Source: Planctomycetota bacterium
Lineage (GTDB): Bacteria > Planctomycetota > Planctomycetia > Gemmatales > Gemmataceae
DNA: 64,000 nucleotides
Assembly: GCA_016195405.1 (NCBI GenBank)
Contig: JACPZP010000020.1
Location: forward strand, 1-64,000
Direction: 5' to 3'
The notes beneath the pieces were generated by a model that saw only the letters and a program-made list of their open reading frames with translations, made no database searches and was not told where the DNA came from. Positions 53,307-61,862 of the stretch are shown piece by piece. The translations under genes were made by a program, and so were the position numbers. Positions within the stretch are counted from its first letter, which is position 1; each line of letters starts with the position of its first letter.

Positions 53307-54487
53307 GAAATGTCATGCGACAGACCATGAGCGTCCTGTTCCGTTCGGCCATCATAGCTTCGATCTTTTCAACCGGCGTTACTTGGGCCCAGGAAAAGCA
53401 GGTCACGTTGCAGAAAACGCCGCACGGAGGCATCCAGCCGCAGGCGGTAATCGACGGCAAGGGCGTGGTCCATTTGCTCTATTTCAAAGGCGAGCCAAAA
53501 GCCGGAGACCTGTTTTGTTGCCGGCGCGAACCGGGCAAGTCCGCATTCTCAGAACCGCTCAAGGTAAACAGCCACCCAGGAAGCGCCGTCGCCATCGGCA
53601 CGATCCGCGGCGGCCAGATCGCGCTTGGTAAGAATACCCGCGTGCATGTCGCCTGGAACGGCTCCGGCGCGTCTAAATCCAAACCCGGCAAAGGATCGCC
53701 GATGCTGTATGCGAGGCTCAACGCCGCCGGCACGACCTTTGAAGACGAGCGCAACTTGATGACGCAAACCGCCGTGCTCGACGGCGGCGGCACGGTAGCC
53801 GCCGACCAGTCCGGCAACGTCTACGTCGCCTGGCACGCGCTTGCTGCCGGCACCGAACGAGGCGAAGACAAACGCAAGGTGTGGGTGGCGCACTCGACGG
53901 ATGAAGGCAAGACGTTTGCCGCCGAGCGTCCCGCATTCGACAAGCCGACGGGCGCCTGTGGCTGCTGCGGCATGAAAGGCTTCGTCGACAGCAAAGGGAA
54001 TGCGTACTTCATTTATCGCACCGCAGCCGACGGCATTCATCGCGACATGTTCCTCCTGTCTTCAGCGGACAAAACCAACATATTCCAGGGCGAGTTGTTG
54101 CATCGTTGGGAAATCGGCTCGTGTCCGATGAGTTCACAATCCTTCGCCGAGGGACCCGACAACCTCTACACCGCCTGGGACACCGACGGCCAAGTCTACT
54201 TCGCACGCATCAAGCCAGGTTCGCCGCAGACGGAGAAACCCATCGCGGCCCCCGGCGACGGCAAAGGCCGCAAGCATCCGGCTCTCGCGGTCAACAAGAA
54301 AGGCGAGATCATCCTTGTGTGGACCGAAGGAACCAGCTGGCAACGTGGCGGCGGTCTCGCGTGGCAGGTTTACGACAAGGAAGGCCTACCCACAAAGGAG
54401 CGTGGCCGGTTGGCGAACGGCATCGCGGTTTGGAGCTTGCCAACGGTCGTCGCCGAGGCGGATGGGAAGTTCACGATACTTCACTAA
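53303..54487 (+). CDS. Exported BNR/sialidase-fold protein
   Basis: A 394-residue exported protein with a signal peptide (MSVLFRSAIIASIFSTGVTWA). The body is a beta-propeller of the BNR type, with Asp-box-like turns such as VWVAHSTDEGKTFAAERPAF and repeated GNVYVAWHA, DNLYTAWDTDG and GEIILVWTEG. The CGCCGMKG segment near residue 215 is a Cys cluster that might bind metal. The start ATG overlaps the cytochrome b stop (CAATGAGA), so it is the last gene of the respiratory operon. A sialidase activity is not implied; an assembly or copper-related role is possible from context. Confidence 0.75.
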   Translation: MRNVMRQTMSVLFRSAIIASIFSTGVTWAQEKQVTLQKTPHGGIQPQAVIDGKGVVHLLYFKGEPKAGDLFCCRREPGKSAFSEPLKVNSHPGSAVAIGTIRGGQIALGKNTRVHVAWNGSGASKSKPGKGSPMLYARLNAAGTTFEDERNLMTQTAVLDGGGTVAADQSGNVYVAWHALAAGTERGEDKRKVWVAHSTDEGKTFAAERPAFDKPTGACGCCGMKGFVDSKGNAYFIYRTAADGIHRDMFLLSSADKTNIFQGELLHRWEIGSCPMSSQSFAEGPDNLYTAWDTDGQVYFARIKPGSPQTEKPIAAPGDGKGRKHPALAVNKKGEIILVWTEGTSWQRGGGLAWQVYDKEGLPTKERGRLANGIAVWSLPTVVAEADGKFTILH

Positions 54488-54507
54488 GTTCGCGTTCAAC
54501 GGTTACT

Positions 54508-54846
54508 TTAGAAAATGGTTCCACCGGGGCTCTGGGACGGACCTGCCCGTTTCATCATCATTTCACGTGAATCCTCCGAGATGAGCCGATATCCCAAGTC
54601 GTTCGCTCGAAAATCGAAGCAGTAGTAAAAGGGCAACCAGCGGATTCGAGGAATGGCAATGGGCACGGCCGGATCGTCCAGGTTGAATCGATGTAACAGG
54701 TGAATGAGAATTCCGTTGCAGTCTTCGCGCGATGTTCCCTCGCGGTCGTGCGGTCCGCCGAACGTATGGCCAAATCGAATCCGCCCGCTGCTTGCGGACT
54801 TGATTGTGTCGTCGCCGAACAAGAACGTTCGCGGAGAGGAACGCAC
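54508..54846 (-). CDS. Uncertain small protein downstream of RND gene
   Basis: A 112-codon minus-strand frame with a GTG start, located just after the stop of the RND permease gene. The segment IRWLPFYYCFDFRANDLGYR looks like genuine protein, and the first 30 residues also read plausibly. No family or signal peptide is recognised and there is no strong ribosome site, so it could be a remnant. The two overlapping alternative frames here do not look like protein. This frame occupies nearly the whole 379-base gap. Confidence 0.4.
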   Translation of the reverse strand: MRSSPRTFLFGDDTIKSASSGRIRFGHTFGGPHDREGTSREDCNGILIHLLHRFNLDDPAVPIAIPRIRWLPFYYCFDFRANDLGYRLISEDSREMMMKRAGPSQSPGGTIF

Positions 54847-54866
54847 AAGTCACCCCGTCACACTTT

Positions 54867-57800
54867 CTACTTCCTCTCGAGCACGATATACCCCACCGGA
54901 ATCACGATCCGCGTAAACAGCATATTCGCCGTCAAGCCGCCGATGACCATGATCGCGAGCGGCTGCTGCATCTGGGCGCCGGGACCGACGCCGAGGGCGA
55001 GCGGGAACAAGCCGAGAATCGCGGCCAGGCTGGTCATCAGGATCGGGCGAAAGCGCGTGCGGCCCGCGAGCAAGAGAGCGGGACGAAGATCCATGCCTTC
55101 ACGGCGAAGTTGCTGGATGAATTCCACCAGGATGATGCCGTTCTTCATGTCCAGGCCGATCAACAGGATCGCCCCCATGTAACTGGAGACGTTTAATGGC
55201 GTGCCCGTCAGCCAGAGAGCGAAAAGACCGCTCACCAGCGACAACGGCTGAGTCATGAAAATGAGGAGCGGCAAGGCGACGGAGCGGAACTGAAAGGCGA
55301 GCATGATGAACACCAGCAGGATGGCCACCACCATCACCACCGCCAGGCTGCGAAATGCGGCCTGCATCTGCACGTAGTGGCCGCCCAGTTCCCAGCGATA
55401 GCCCGGTGGAAAGTCGCCCGCCTCGGTCATCTCGGCCATCCACCCTTTGATGTCGCTGACAACGGAGCCCAGGCCGGCTTCGCCTTCAGCCAATTCCGCG
55501 GTCACGAAGATGCCGGGCTGCTGGTTCTCGCGCGTTTGCTCGTCAGGAGTGCGCACCGGCGTGACCTTGGCCAGCGTTGACACCGGGACTGCCCGCGTTG
55601 GGCCCAGGAGCGGCTGGAAGACGCCCATGTTCGGGGGAACGGCGGCGCTGTCGCCCACGAGCACCCATTGATTCCGTACCGAGTCCGGATCGAATCCGCC
55701 TTGCCCAAAGCGGAAGGCGTTGGGATAGCGCACCCGAACCTCCGTGGCCCTTAGCGCCGACTCAGGAACCAGCGTGGCGATTTGGCCGAAGTAAATGGCT
55801 CGAAGTTGGCGCTCGATCTCAGCGGCGGTCAGGCCGCATTTGGACGCGCGGGCGCCGTCGACTTGGATCAACAGATCGGGATTGCCCTCGAAGACATTGC
55901 TGTTGACCGCTTTGATGCCGCGGCCCTTGCCTTTCTTCTCCAGCGTTTCGCCAACGTTTTCAGCCAGCCGGCGCAGCGTCGCGTATTCGGGACCGAAGAT
56001 TTTGATCTCCACCGCCTTGTTCGCACCGGAGAGATCGTTGAGTTCATCGGCCATGATCTGCATCGTCTCGAAGCGGAGCTGGTGTTCGGAGAAATGTTCC
56101 TTAATCTCGTCCTCGATTTCGTCCTTGATTTCGGACAAGGTCCGACGGCGATACTTCGCACGAAATGCGGCCACGCCTTGCTTCTTGACCTCGTCTTCAA
56201 TCTCGCTGAACTTCGGCCGCACCGGTTTGCGGAGCAAGCTGATCGGGTCGTTTTCCGCGGGCCGCAGAATGACCTGAATGTCGCCGCGGTCCGTCTTGGT
56301 AGCGAACATGCCGTTTTCGCTGCCGGTGCGGCGGACGTAGGCAAGCACATCGGGGTTCTCGGAGAGGATGAGTTCCAAAGTGCGGGCCATCTCTTCGGTG
56401 CGGCGGAGCGGAGTGCCGCTGGGCGCGAAGTAGTCGAGGATAAACGCGCCTTCGTCCATCGCGGGCATCAAGCCGGTTTCGAGGCCTTTGAACAGCGGGG
56501 CATGGGGTGGCTTGCCGGGTTCGTGCTTCGCCCAGTAGTTGGGAATCCCGGTGACGAGCACGACGCCGGCCAAAACAGCGATACCGGACAGCGTGAGCAC
56601 AATTCTGGGAAACCGAAGCGCTCCGGCCAGCATCAGCTCATAGGCATAGGCGACGCCGCGATAGATAGGCCCCGGCGGCGGCATCGGCCTACCCGCCAAA
56701 AACTTGGCCGCGAAAACCGGAATGAGGGTCAGGCTGATGACCATGGACACAAGCACCGCGACGGCGAGCGACCAGCTTAGAGCGGCGAAGAATTGGCCGT
56801 AGACGCCCACGATAAACGCCAATGGCACGAAGACCAGAACGGTGGTGAGCGTAGAGCCGACGACCGCGCCGGTGATTTCTCCGGAAGCCGCGTCAATAGG
56901 ATCCGCAGCCAGTTCCCCTCGCCCCTCGGGGGAGAGGGGTTGGGGGTGAGGGGAGACTCGCGGCGTCAGATGGCGGGCGATGTTTTCGATGACGACGACG
57001 GTGTCGTCGATAATGAGGCCGATGGCGACGGCGAGACCGCCCAGCGACATCAGGTTGAGGGTCTGGCCGCTCCAGTAGAGGAACAGAAACGTGATCGCCA
57101 GCGTGATCGGAATCGCCAGGGCGGAGATCAAGGTCGCCCGCCAACTCCGCAAGAACGCGAGCAGAATCAGCACGCTGAACAGACCGCCGATCAGGATGGC
57201 GTCCCGGACGTTGTCGATGGAGGTTTCGATGAACTGCGATTGGTCATATGCCAGGGTGGCCCGAATGTTCGGCGGTATGGAATGCTCGGCAAGCAACTTG
57301 CGGATGGCTTCGGAAATGTTGACGCTGTTGCCGCCATGCCGGCGGAAGACGCTCACGACGACGGCGTCACGGCCTTCGTAGCCGATCGACTGGACGCGGT
57401 CCTGGTGCTGGATTTGGACGTTGGCAACATCGCGGACACGCAGGGGCTGGTTGTTCTTGGCGGAGATCACCAGATCTTCGATGTGGCGGGCGTCGTCTCC
57501 CTGGGTGTTGACGATGATCTGGAAAGCGAACGGCGGCTCCTCGATGCGGCCGACCGGTTGCAGGCGGTGCACCTTGCCGATCTGATCGGCCAAATCCGCG
57601 GCCGAAAGTCCGGCGGCGAGCAGGTCGTCGGGTCGGACGATGACGTCGATCTCGCGGATGTTGCCGCCGGCGACGTTGGCGTAGAGCACGTCGGGGATGT
57701 TCTTGATCTGCTTGGCGAGTTGGTAGTAGGCGTAGTCGCGCAGTTGAGCCGGATTGTCGCCGCCGACTAGCACCACGGAAAGGATGGGAAAAATGGACGG

Positions 57801-58196
57801 CGTCATCTGCTCGACGGCAATCTCAACGTCGGGCGGCAATTGTGACCGGATGGCGCCGATGCGGTTCCAGGTGAGCTGCTCGGCCCGCTTCATGTCGGTG
57901 CCCGGACTGAAGTCGATGAAGAGATCACAGCCGCCGCGAATGGTCTTGGAGCGGACGCCGGAGACGCCCAAGACCGTGCTGACGGCCTGCTCGATGGGGA
58001 TGGTGACCTGCAGCTCCATGTTGCGCAGGTCGAAGCCGGGTTTCTTGGCGACGATGGCGATGCGCGGAAAGGTGATCTCAGGATAGACGCCGCTCGGCAT
58101 GAGCGTGACGCTGTAGGTGCCGCCGAGCACGAGCAGGATGGTCGTCAGCACCACGGCGCCGAAATAGGGCCTGGCTTTGGAGGCGAGGTTGAACAT
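54867..58196 (-). CDS. RND efflux permease, CzcA/CusA-like
   Basis: A 1,109-residue RND permease. I chose ATG 58196 (MFNLASKARPYFGAVVLTTI); the open frame extends 9 codons to a TTG inside a REP. The proton-relay pair is in GLIIDDTVVVIENIARH. Periplasmic segments FAFQIIVNTQGDDARHIEDL and RRTGSENGMFATKTDRGD fit the heavy-metal/HAE boundary. The second half ends GLDMKNGIILVEFIQQLRRE. A REP-derived peptide (SPHPQPLSPEGRGE) is inserted after helix 4 (56914-56953). The adaptor and outer-membrane genes lie upstream on the same strand, separated from it by the transposase at 58332-58823. The exported substrate is probably a metal or small toxic compound. Confidence 0.88.
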   Translation of the reverse strand: MFNLASKARPYFGAVVLTTILLVLGGTYSVTLMPSGVYPEITFPRIAIVAKKPGFDLRNMELQVTIPIEQAVSTVLGVSGVRSKTIRGGCDLFIDFSPGTDMKRAEQLTWNRIGAIRSQLPPDVEIAVEQMTPSIFPILSVVLVGGDNPAQLRDYAYYQLAKQIKNIPDVLYANVAGGNIREIDVIVRPDDLLAAGLSAADLADQIGKVHRLQPVGRIEEPPFAFQIIVNTQGDDARHIEDLVISAKNNQPLRVRDVANVQIQHQDRVQSIGYEGRDAVVVSVFRRHGGNSVNISEAIRKLLAEHSIPPNIRATLAYDQSQFIETSIDNVRDAILIGGLFSVLILLAFLRSWRATLISALAIPITLAITFLFLYWSGQTLNLMSLGGLAVAIGLIIDDTVVVIENIARHLTPRVSPHPQPLSPEGRGELAADPIDAASGEITGAVVGSTLTTVLVFVPLAFIVGVYGQFFAALSWSLAVAVLVSMVISLTLIPVFAAKFLAGRPMPPPGPIYRGVAYAYELMLAGALRFPRIVLTLSGIAVLAGVVLVTGIPNYWAKHEPGKPPHAPLFKGLETGLMPAMDEGAFILDYFAPSGTPLRRTEEMARTLELILSENPDVLAYVRRTGSENGMFATKTDRGDIQVILRPAENDPISLLRKPVRPKFSEIEDEVKKQGVAAFRAKYRRRTLSEIKDEIEDEIKEHFSEHQLRFETMQIMADELNDLSGANKAVEIKIFGPEYATLRRLAENVGETLEKKGKGRGIKAVNSNVFEGNPDLLIQVDGARASKCGLTAAEIERQLRAIYFGQIATLVPESALRATEVRVRYPNAFRFGQGGFDPDSVRNQWVLVGDSAAVPPNMGVFQPLLGPTRAVPVSTLAKVTPVRTPDEQTRENQQPGIFVTAELAEGEAGLGSVVSDIKGWMAEMTEAGDFPPGYRWELGGHYVQMQAAFRSLAVVMVVAILLVFIMLAFQFRSVALPLLIFMTQPLSLVSGLFALWLTGTPLNVSSYMGAILLIGLDMKNGIILVEFIQQLRREGMDLRPALLLAGRTRFRPILMTSLAAILGLFPLALGVGPGAQMQQPLAIMVIGGLTANMLFTRIVIPVGYIVLERK
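56914..56953 (-). repeat. REP palindrome inside the RND gene
   Basis: The CCCCTCGCCCC / GGGGTGAGGGG palindrome is read in frame as SPHPQPLSPEGRGE within the cytoplasmic loop after the fourth transmembrane helix. This is the same class of element as the inverted repeat at 28634-28694, normally intergenic. The insertion adds about 14-18 residues without breaking the frame. Confidence 0.8.
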
Positions 58197-58225
58197 CGTT
58201 CGTGAAACTAACCGTGGAACCAACC

Positions 58226-58320
58226 GTAGCCGCAGCCTTTAGGCTGCGCTCCTGGCCACGGTGAGTCGTTCGCGTCTGGCGCCCGCCAACGCAGCGTGTA
58301 ACCGCAGCCTTTAGGCTGCG
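58226..58320 (+). repeat. RAYT-associated REPs, left pair
   Basis: Two direct copies of a 23-base palindrome, GTAGCCGCAGCCTTTAGGCT + GCG, at 58226-58248 and (GTAACCGCAGCC...) at 58298-58320. Each folds as CGCAGCC-TTTA-GGCTGCG. They lie just downstream of the transposase gene and overlap the 5' leader of the RND permease. Matching inverted copies are on the other side of the transposase. Confidence 0.9.
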
Positions 58321-58331
58321 AATAGCGGACG

Positions 58332-58823
58332 CTACAGCGTTGCGGTGTCCTTCATAACTTCATTGAGGTCAGCACCGATGGCGCCGGTGAAGGCATAATC
58401 CTGCCAGCTGTCTACTAATCTTTTTCGAACGGGATTGTCGGCGATGTATCGAATTCGCGTGCCCAGCTCTTCCTTTGACCGCAGAATGTGATCGTGGAAG
58501 TCCTTCTGCCATTTGAATTCACGTCCGTGTTGAGCGAACCAAAAGCCAGTTGACTGTTTGAAATCCACCATCGCTTGCCACGTATCCGTGGTTTCGTTCA
58601 ACCCGTGAACTATTAGATGAAGGTGATCGGGCATGAAGCAATAAATGAAAGCGACGCAATGAGTCTTGTGAAGACAGCGCGCCAAGATCGCCAGAAATTC
58701 CTCGACTATGGAAGCCTTCAAGAACGGAGTGCGACGATCTTCAATGCACGCAGTGAAGGAGACCGTAACAATGCCCCGATAACATTCACGTGGTAGGCGA
58801 TGTTTCTTTTCTTGGACAAACAT
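58332..58823 (-). mobile_element. REP-associated tyrosine transposase (RAYT)
   Basis: A 163-residue Y1 (HUH-type) transposase. The HUH-type motif is DHLHL with His67 and His69, and the catalytic Tyr126 is in RIRYIADNPVRKRLV. The family phrase FIYCFMPDHLHL and WQKDFHDHILRS are present. The ATG at 58823 is chosen; a GTG inside the right REP is also open. Length fits RAYTs (about 150-170 for short ones). The gene appears intact and is bracketed by two REPs on each side in inverted orientation, the classical REPtron layout. RAYTs cut and join single-stranded REP DNA and are usually single-copy and domesticated. It splits a pump operon between the permease and the adaptor. Confidence 0.9.
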
Positions 58824-58835
58824 GGCTCCTCCCAG

Positions 58836-58935
58836 CACAGCCTAAAGGCTGCGGCTACGATCCCGAACGCTGCAATTATCGAGTGCACACAGCCGCCTTT
58901 CCTCCAAGACCACGCAGCCTAAAGGCTGCGGCTAC
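58836..58935 (-). repeat. RAYT-associated REPs, right pair
   Basis: Two copies of the same REP as at 58226-58320 but in inverse orientation, at 58836-58858 (CACAGCCTAAAGGCTGCGG...) and 58913-58935 (CGCAGCCTAAAGGCTGCGG...). They fill the gap between the transposase start and the stop of the RND adaptor gene. The inverted arrangement relative to the left pair is typical of mobilisable REP units. Confidence 0.9.
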
Positions 58936-58939
58936 GCAA

Positions 58940-60193
58940 CTACGATTCCAATTTCAGCTCATCGCCGTTACGCAAGCCGTGACCGCCCTCGATCACGAAC
59001 AGCAGGTCATGAGGATCGACGGCTTCGTGGCTTTCGGGATCGATGAGCCTTAAGAGTTCGACCACATGCCGGTTTCGGTCGCGCACTCCTAAGATGGCCT
59101 GAAGCTTTCGGGCTTTCGCCGTTTTTTCCTCCTTGCCAGCGGAGTCCTTCTCGCTCTTCACATCGGCGGCCACGATGACGATCGGCGGGTCTTGATCCTC
59201 CTGAAGAGCGGCCTCCGGAATGGTGAGGCGCTTCTTCTCCGGTTGCGTCACGACTTCAACGCGGACGACGGTGTTGGCTCGCAGACGCAGCTCGCGATTG
59301 GGAAAGCGCACTTTGACGAAGAAGTTGCCCGTATCCGCCTGGGCTTGTTCGGCAAGGAAGACAAGGTTGCCCTGGGGTGCAGGGTTGTTTCCCACGGTCC
59401 CGGCCCTTCGCAGAGAGGCCGGCTGCTGGAGCGCGAGACGCGGCAACATGTGCGGCGGCGCAACGCACAAGATGTCGATGTCCTGCAAGTTGATGATGTC
59501 CGCGACCGGGGCGCCGACGGCCAACGTCTGACCTGGAACCACCTGGATAGATCCGAGGATGCCCGATATCGGCGCCCGGAGCTTGAAATACTCGAGCTGC
59601 GTTTGCAAACCCTGTGCTTCCGCGCGGGCCGCCCGCTGCTTGGCGAGAGCGCCCTTCTGTTTCGAACGTGCGTCTTGCAAGGCGAGCCGGGCCTTGTCCA
59701 ACTCGATGCGCGACACCAGCGGCAACTGGCCGTCGGATGTGTCCGGTGGCCGCAGCTTCTCCAGACGGCCCAGTTCGAGGAGCGCGAGCTGCTCGGTGAG
59801 GTCCGTTTGGGTCTTCAGCTCGTCCAGTTCCTCGGCAAGGGCCTGCGCCTTCTCAACATTGGCCTTCGCAATGCGATCGTCCAGTTGCACGACGACCTGG
59901 CCATGGTCGACCCACTGGCCCTCGTGCAAACGCTTTCCTTTGCCGTCTTCCAGAATGGAGACGATGCGTCCCTCCACCAGAGACGTGATCCGCCCCGCCT
60001 GGTTGGGCAAGGGCACGGCGCCGCCCACCAATTCGGTGCGTTCCTCGAGCGCGAGAACCTGTGGGGCGACGACCTTGACTTGCGCGTGCTGATGTTCTTC
60101 CGTCACGGCCGGCGGCAGGCTGCCGCCACAGCCGGAAGACGAGAGCGTGCAGAGGACGACCGCAAAGACGATTCGGATCCGGGAATGGAGCAT
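58940..60193 (-). CDS. RND efflux adaptor (CusB/CzcB-like)
   Basis: A 417-residue membrane-fusion protein. ATG 60193 gives a signal with lipobox CTLSSSGC at about residue 22. The barrel-sandwich halves are GRITSLVEGRIVSILEDGKG and LRAPISGILGSIQVVPGQTL, around a long coiled-coil hairpin at about 105-205. The C-terminal part has unusual charged insertions (KSEKDSAGKEEKTAKARKLQ). It works with the outer-membrane protein upstream and the permease at 54867-58196. A copy of the GGTGTCAGGACCC repeat lies in its 5' region. Confidence 0.9.
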   Translation of the reverse strand: MLHSRIRIVFAVVLCTLSSSGCGGSLPPAVTEEHQHAQVKVVAPQVLALEERTELVGGAVPLPNQAGRITSLVEGRIVSILEDGKGKRLHEGQWVDHGQVVVQLDDRIAKANVEKAQALAEELDELKTQTDLTEQLALLELGRLEKLRPPDTSDGQLPLVSRIELDKARLALQDARSKQKGALAKQRAARAEAQGLQTQLEYFKLRAPISGILGSIQVVPGQTLAVGAPVADIINLQDIDILCVAPPHMLPRLALQQPASLRRAGTVGNNPAPQGNLVFLAEQAQADTGNFFVKVRFPNRELRLRANTVVRVEVVTQPEKKRLTIPEAALQEDQDPPIVIVAADVKSEKDSAGKEEKTAKARKLQAILGVRDRNRHVVELLRLIDPESHEAVDPHDLLFVIEGGHGLRNGDELKLES

Positions 60194-60195
60194 CG

Positions 60196-60218
60196 GAAAG
60201 GGTCCTGACACCTTTTTC
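60196..60218. repeat. Single GGGTCCTGACACC element
   Basis: A copy of the element found at 1573-1595 and 1677-1698 (AAAGGGTCCTGACACCTTTTT). Here it spans the last bases of the outer-membrane channel gene, contributing to its stop codon, and ends 3 bases before the adaptor ATG. It probably replaced the original junction between the two pump genes. Confidence 0.8.
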
Positions 60219-61533
60219 AGCGTGCGGCCGTCATGGCGGGGTCGGCGACGGCTAGGGCGACGTCGGCTTGGGCCTGGCTCGCTTCCCAGAGCGCGTCGAG
60301 ATGGCCCGAGCGCGCCCGGAGCAGCTTGCGCCGCATGTCGATGACGCGCAGAACGTCCACGCCGGGATCGCCTTGCAGAAAGAGCTTTTCTATTCCCGCC
60401 AGCCCAGATCGCAAGTTCGGCAGGACCTCTTTCTCGTAAACCGCCACTCCGGTCCGGGCGATCTCCCAGCGCGCCAAGGCCGCCGCCACTTCCTGCTCAA
60501 TTTGCACCTCGGTTTGCCGAAGCTCCAACAGGGCCCGCTGCCGTTCCGCCTGCCGTTGCTGAATCTCGCCGCGGCCGGTGTTGCAAAAAGGCAGCGGCAT
60601 AACGACCTGGCCGCCAATGAAATTGATGCGCGATTGGTCGATTTGGTAGTTAGCGCCGACGCTTGGGTTGCCGAATCGATCCGCGACCGTCAGGCGCAGC
60701 TTGGCTTCCGATTCGGCAATGGCAGCTTGCCGCGAACGGCGATCGGGCCGGCGTTCGAGGGCCAGCGCCTCCAGATTGGATCGATCCTCCACGATTGACG
60801 GAACCGCGAGTGAGCCAAGCGGTCGCACGTTGAGGCTGGAGACGCCCAGACTTCGTGCCAATTGGACGGCGCCGGCTGTCAAGGACGCACGCGCCGGCGG
60901 CAGTTGAGCGCGCACGTCATCGACTTCGCTTCGGGCCAAGATTAAGTCCGCGGGGCGGAGCTTGCCGGCTTCGACCAGCTTCTTCACTTGGTCGGCGCCT
61001 TGTTGATTCAGTTGGATCGTTTCTTCGATGAGCTGGAGCTTTTGTTGTTGATAGATGACGGTGCGGAACGCTTTGGCCACGCGGATCGCCAACAAGGTTT
61101 CCGCATGGGCGATGTCCCATTCAGCGCGGGACAGGTTAGCGAAAGCCGCCTCACGCCGATATCTCCCTTGTTGACGGATCTCAACCGGAATGGCAAGGAT
61201 GTACTGGCTTTGCACCGGAGTGGTGATGCCGGTGTCGCGCGGCCCAGAGACGCCTTGCAGGACCGCTTCGAAAGTCGGGTTATGGGGATAGGTTCGTGCA
61301 ATGACCACGCCGGCGGCGGCGACGCCCTGTTGTTGCCGCAGTGCCGCCAACTCTGGATTGTTCTGCAAGGCCCAAGCGACCGCGTCCGGCAGCGTCAACT
61401 CCTGAGGCACCGGAGGCAACAAGCTGGCTGCCGGGCGCTCCTGGCCGAAGCTCGCGGAATGGGAGCACAGCATCATGAGGCATGCCGTCAGCGCTGCCCA
61501 AAATCCGCACCAAACTGTTCGAAGCTTATGCAT
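60217..61533 (-). CDS. Outer-membrane efflux channel (TolC/CusC-like)
   Basis: A 438-residue outer-membrane efflux protein. It has a signal peptide (FWAALTACLMMLCSHSASFG) and the OEP repeats: LPDAVAWALQNNPELAALRQ at the start and QAAIAESEAKLRLTVADRFG in the second half. Long helices form the periplasmic tunnel. The end reads LRVIDMRRKLLRARSGHLDA, characteristic of CusC/CzcC-type proteins. It is the first gene of the pump operon, divergent from the PepSY/two-component genes. Its stop codon falls within the repeat at 60196-60218. Confidence 0.9.
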   Translation of the reverse strand: MHKLRTVWCGFWAALTACLMMLCSHSASFGQERPAASLLPPVPQELTLPDAVAWALQNNPELAALRQQQGVAAAGVVIARTYPHNPTFEAVLQGVSGPRDTGITTPVQSQYILAIPVEIRQQGRYRREAAFANLSRAEWDIAHAETLLAIRVAKAFRTVIYQQQKLQLIEETIQLNQQGADQVKKLVEAGKLRPADLILARSEVDDVRAQLPPARASLTAGAVQLARSLGVSSLNVRPLGSLAVPSIVEDRSNLEALALERRPDRRSRQAAIAESEAKLRLTVADRFGNPSVGANYQIDQSRINFIGGQVVMPLPFCNTGRGEIQQRQAERQRALLELRQTEVQIEQEVAAALARWEIARTGVAVYEKEVLPNLRSGLAGIEKLFLQGDPGVDVLRVIDMRRKLLRARSGHLDALWEASQAQADVALAVADPAMTAAR

Positions 61534-61768
61534 GGCGACCTTGCCGAATGGGAGGCTTGCGCGCTTAACTCTTCATCGACCGATAATGCCGTGCTGCTGG
61601 CGGTAATCCGGTCGTCCAATTGGCCACAAGAAGGCAAATGAGGCACAGAGAAATGGCTGCCCATCTTTCCATCCTTGTGCATCTTGCGCTTTTTCGTGGC
61701 GAACCTCGCCGCAATCATAGCGAGACGAGCTAAGTCGGCGATGAAGTGAAGATAAGAACGAATTTATT

Positions 61769-61784
61769 CTTAATTCACCTTAAG
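61769..61784 (+). promoter_or_regulatory. CTTAA direct repeat, possible regulator box
   Basis: The direct repeat CTTAAT-TCAC-CTTAAG lies in the 329-base gap between the pump operon and the PepSY gene, with a -10-like TATTCT at 61800-61805. OmpR-family regulators of the PmrA/QseB type bind (C/T)TTAA(G/T) half-sites spaced by 5; here the spacer is 4. The candidate would allow the response regulator encoded downstream to control its own operon and perhaps the pump. The rest of 61534-61862 holds nothing else I recognise. Confidence 0.4.
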
Positions 61785-61862
61785 CTCACGCTCGCGCGGT
61801 ATTCTCATCCTCGCGAGTGCAGACAAATCGGTTCAATCAGGATTTCCGCAAAGGAGAATGAC

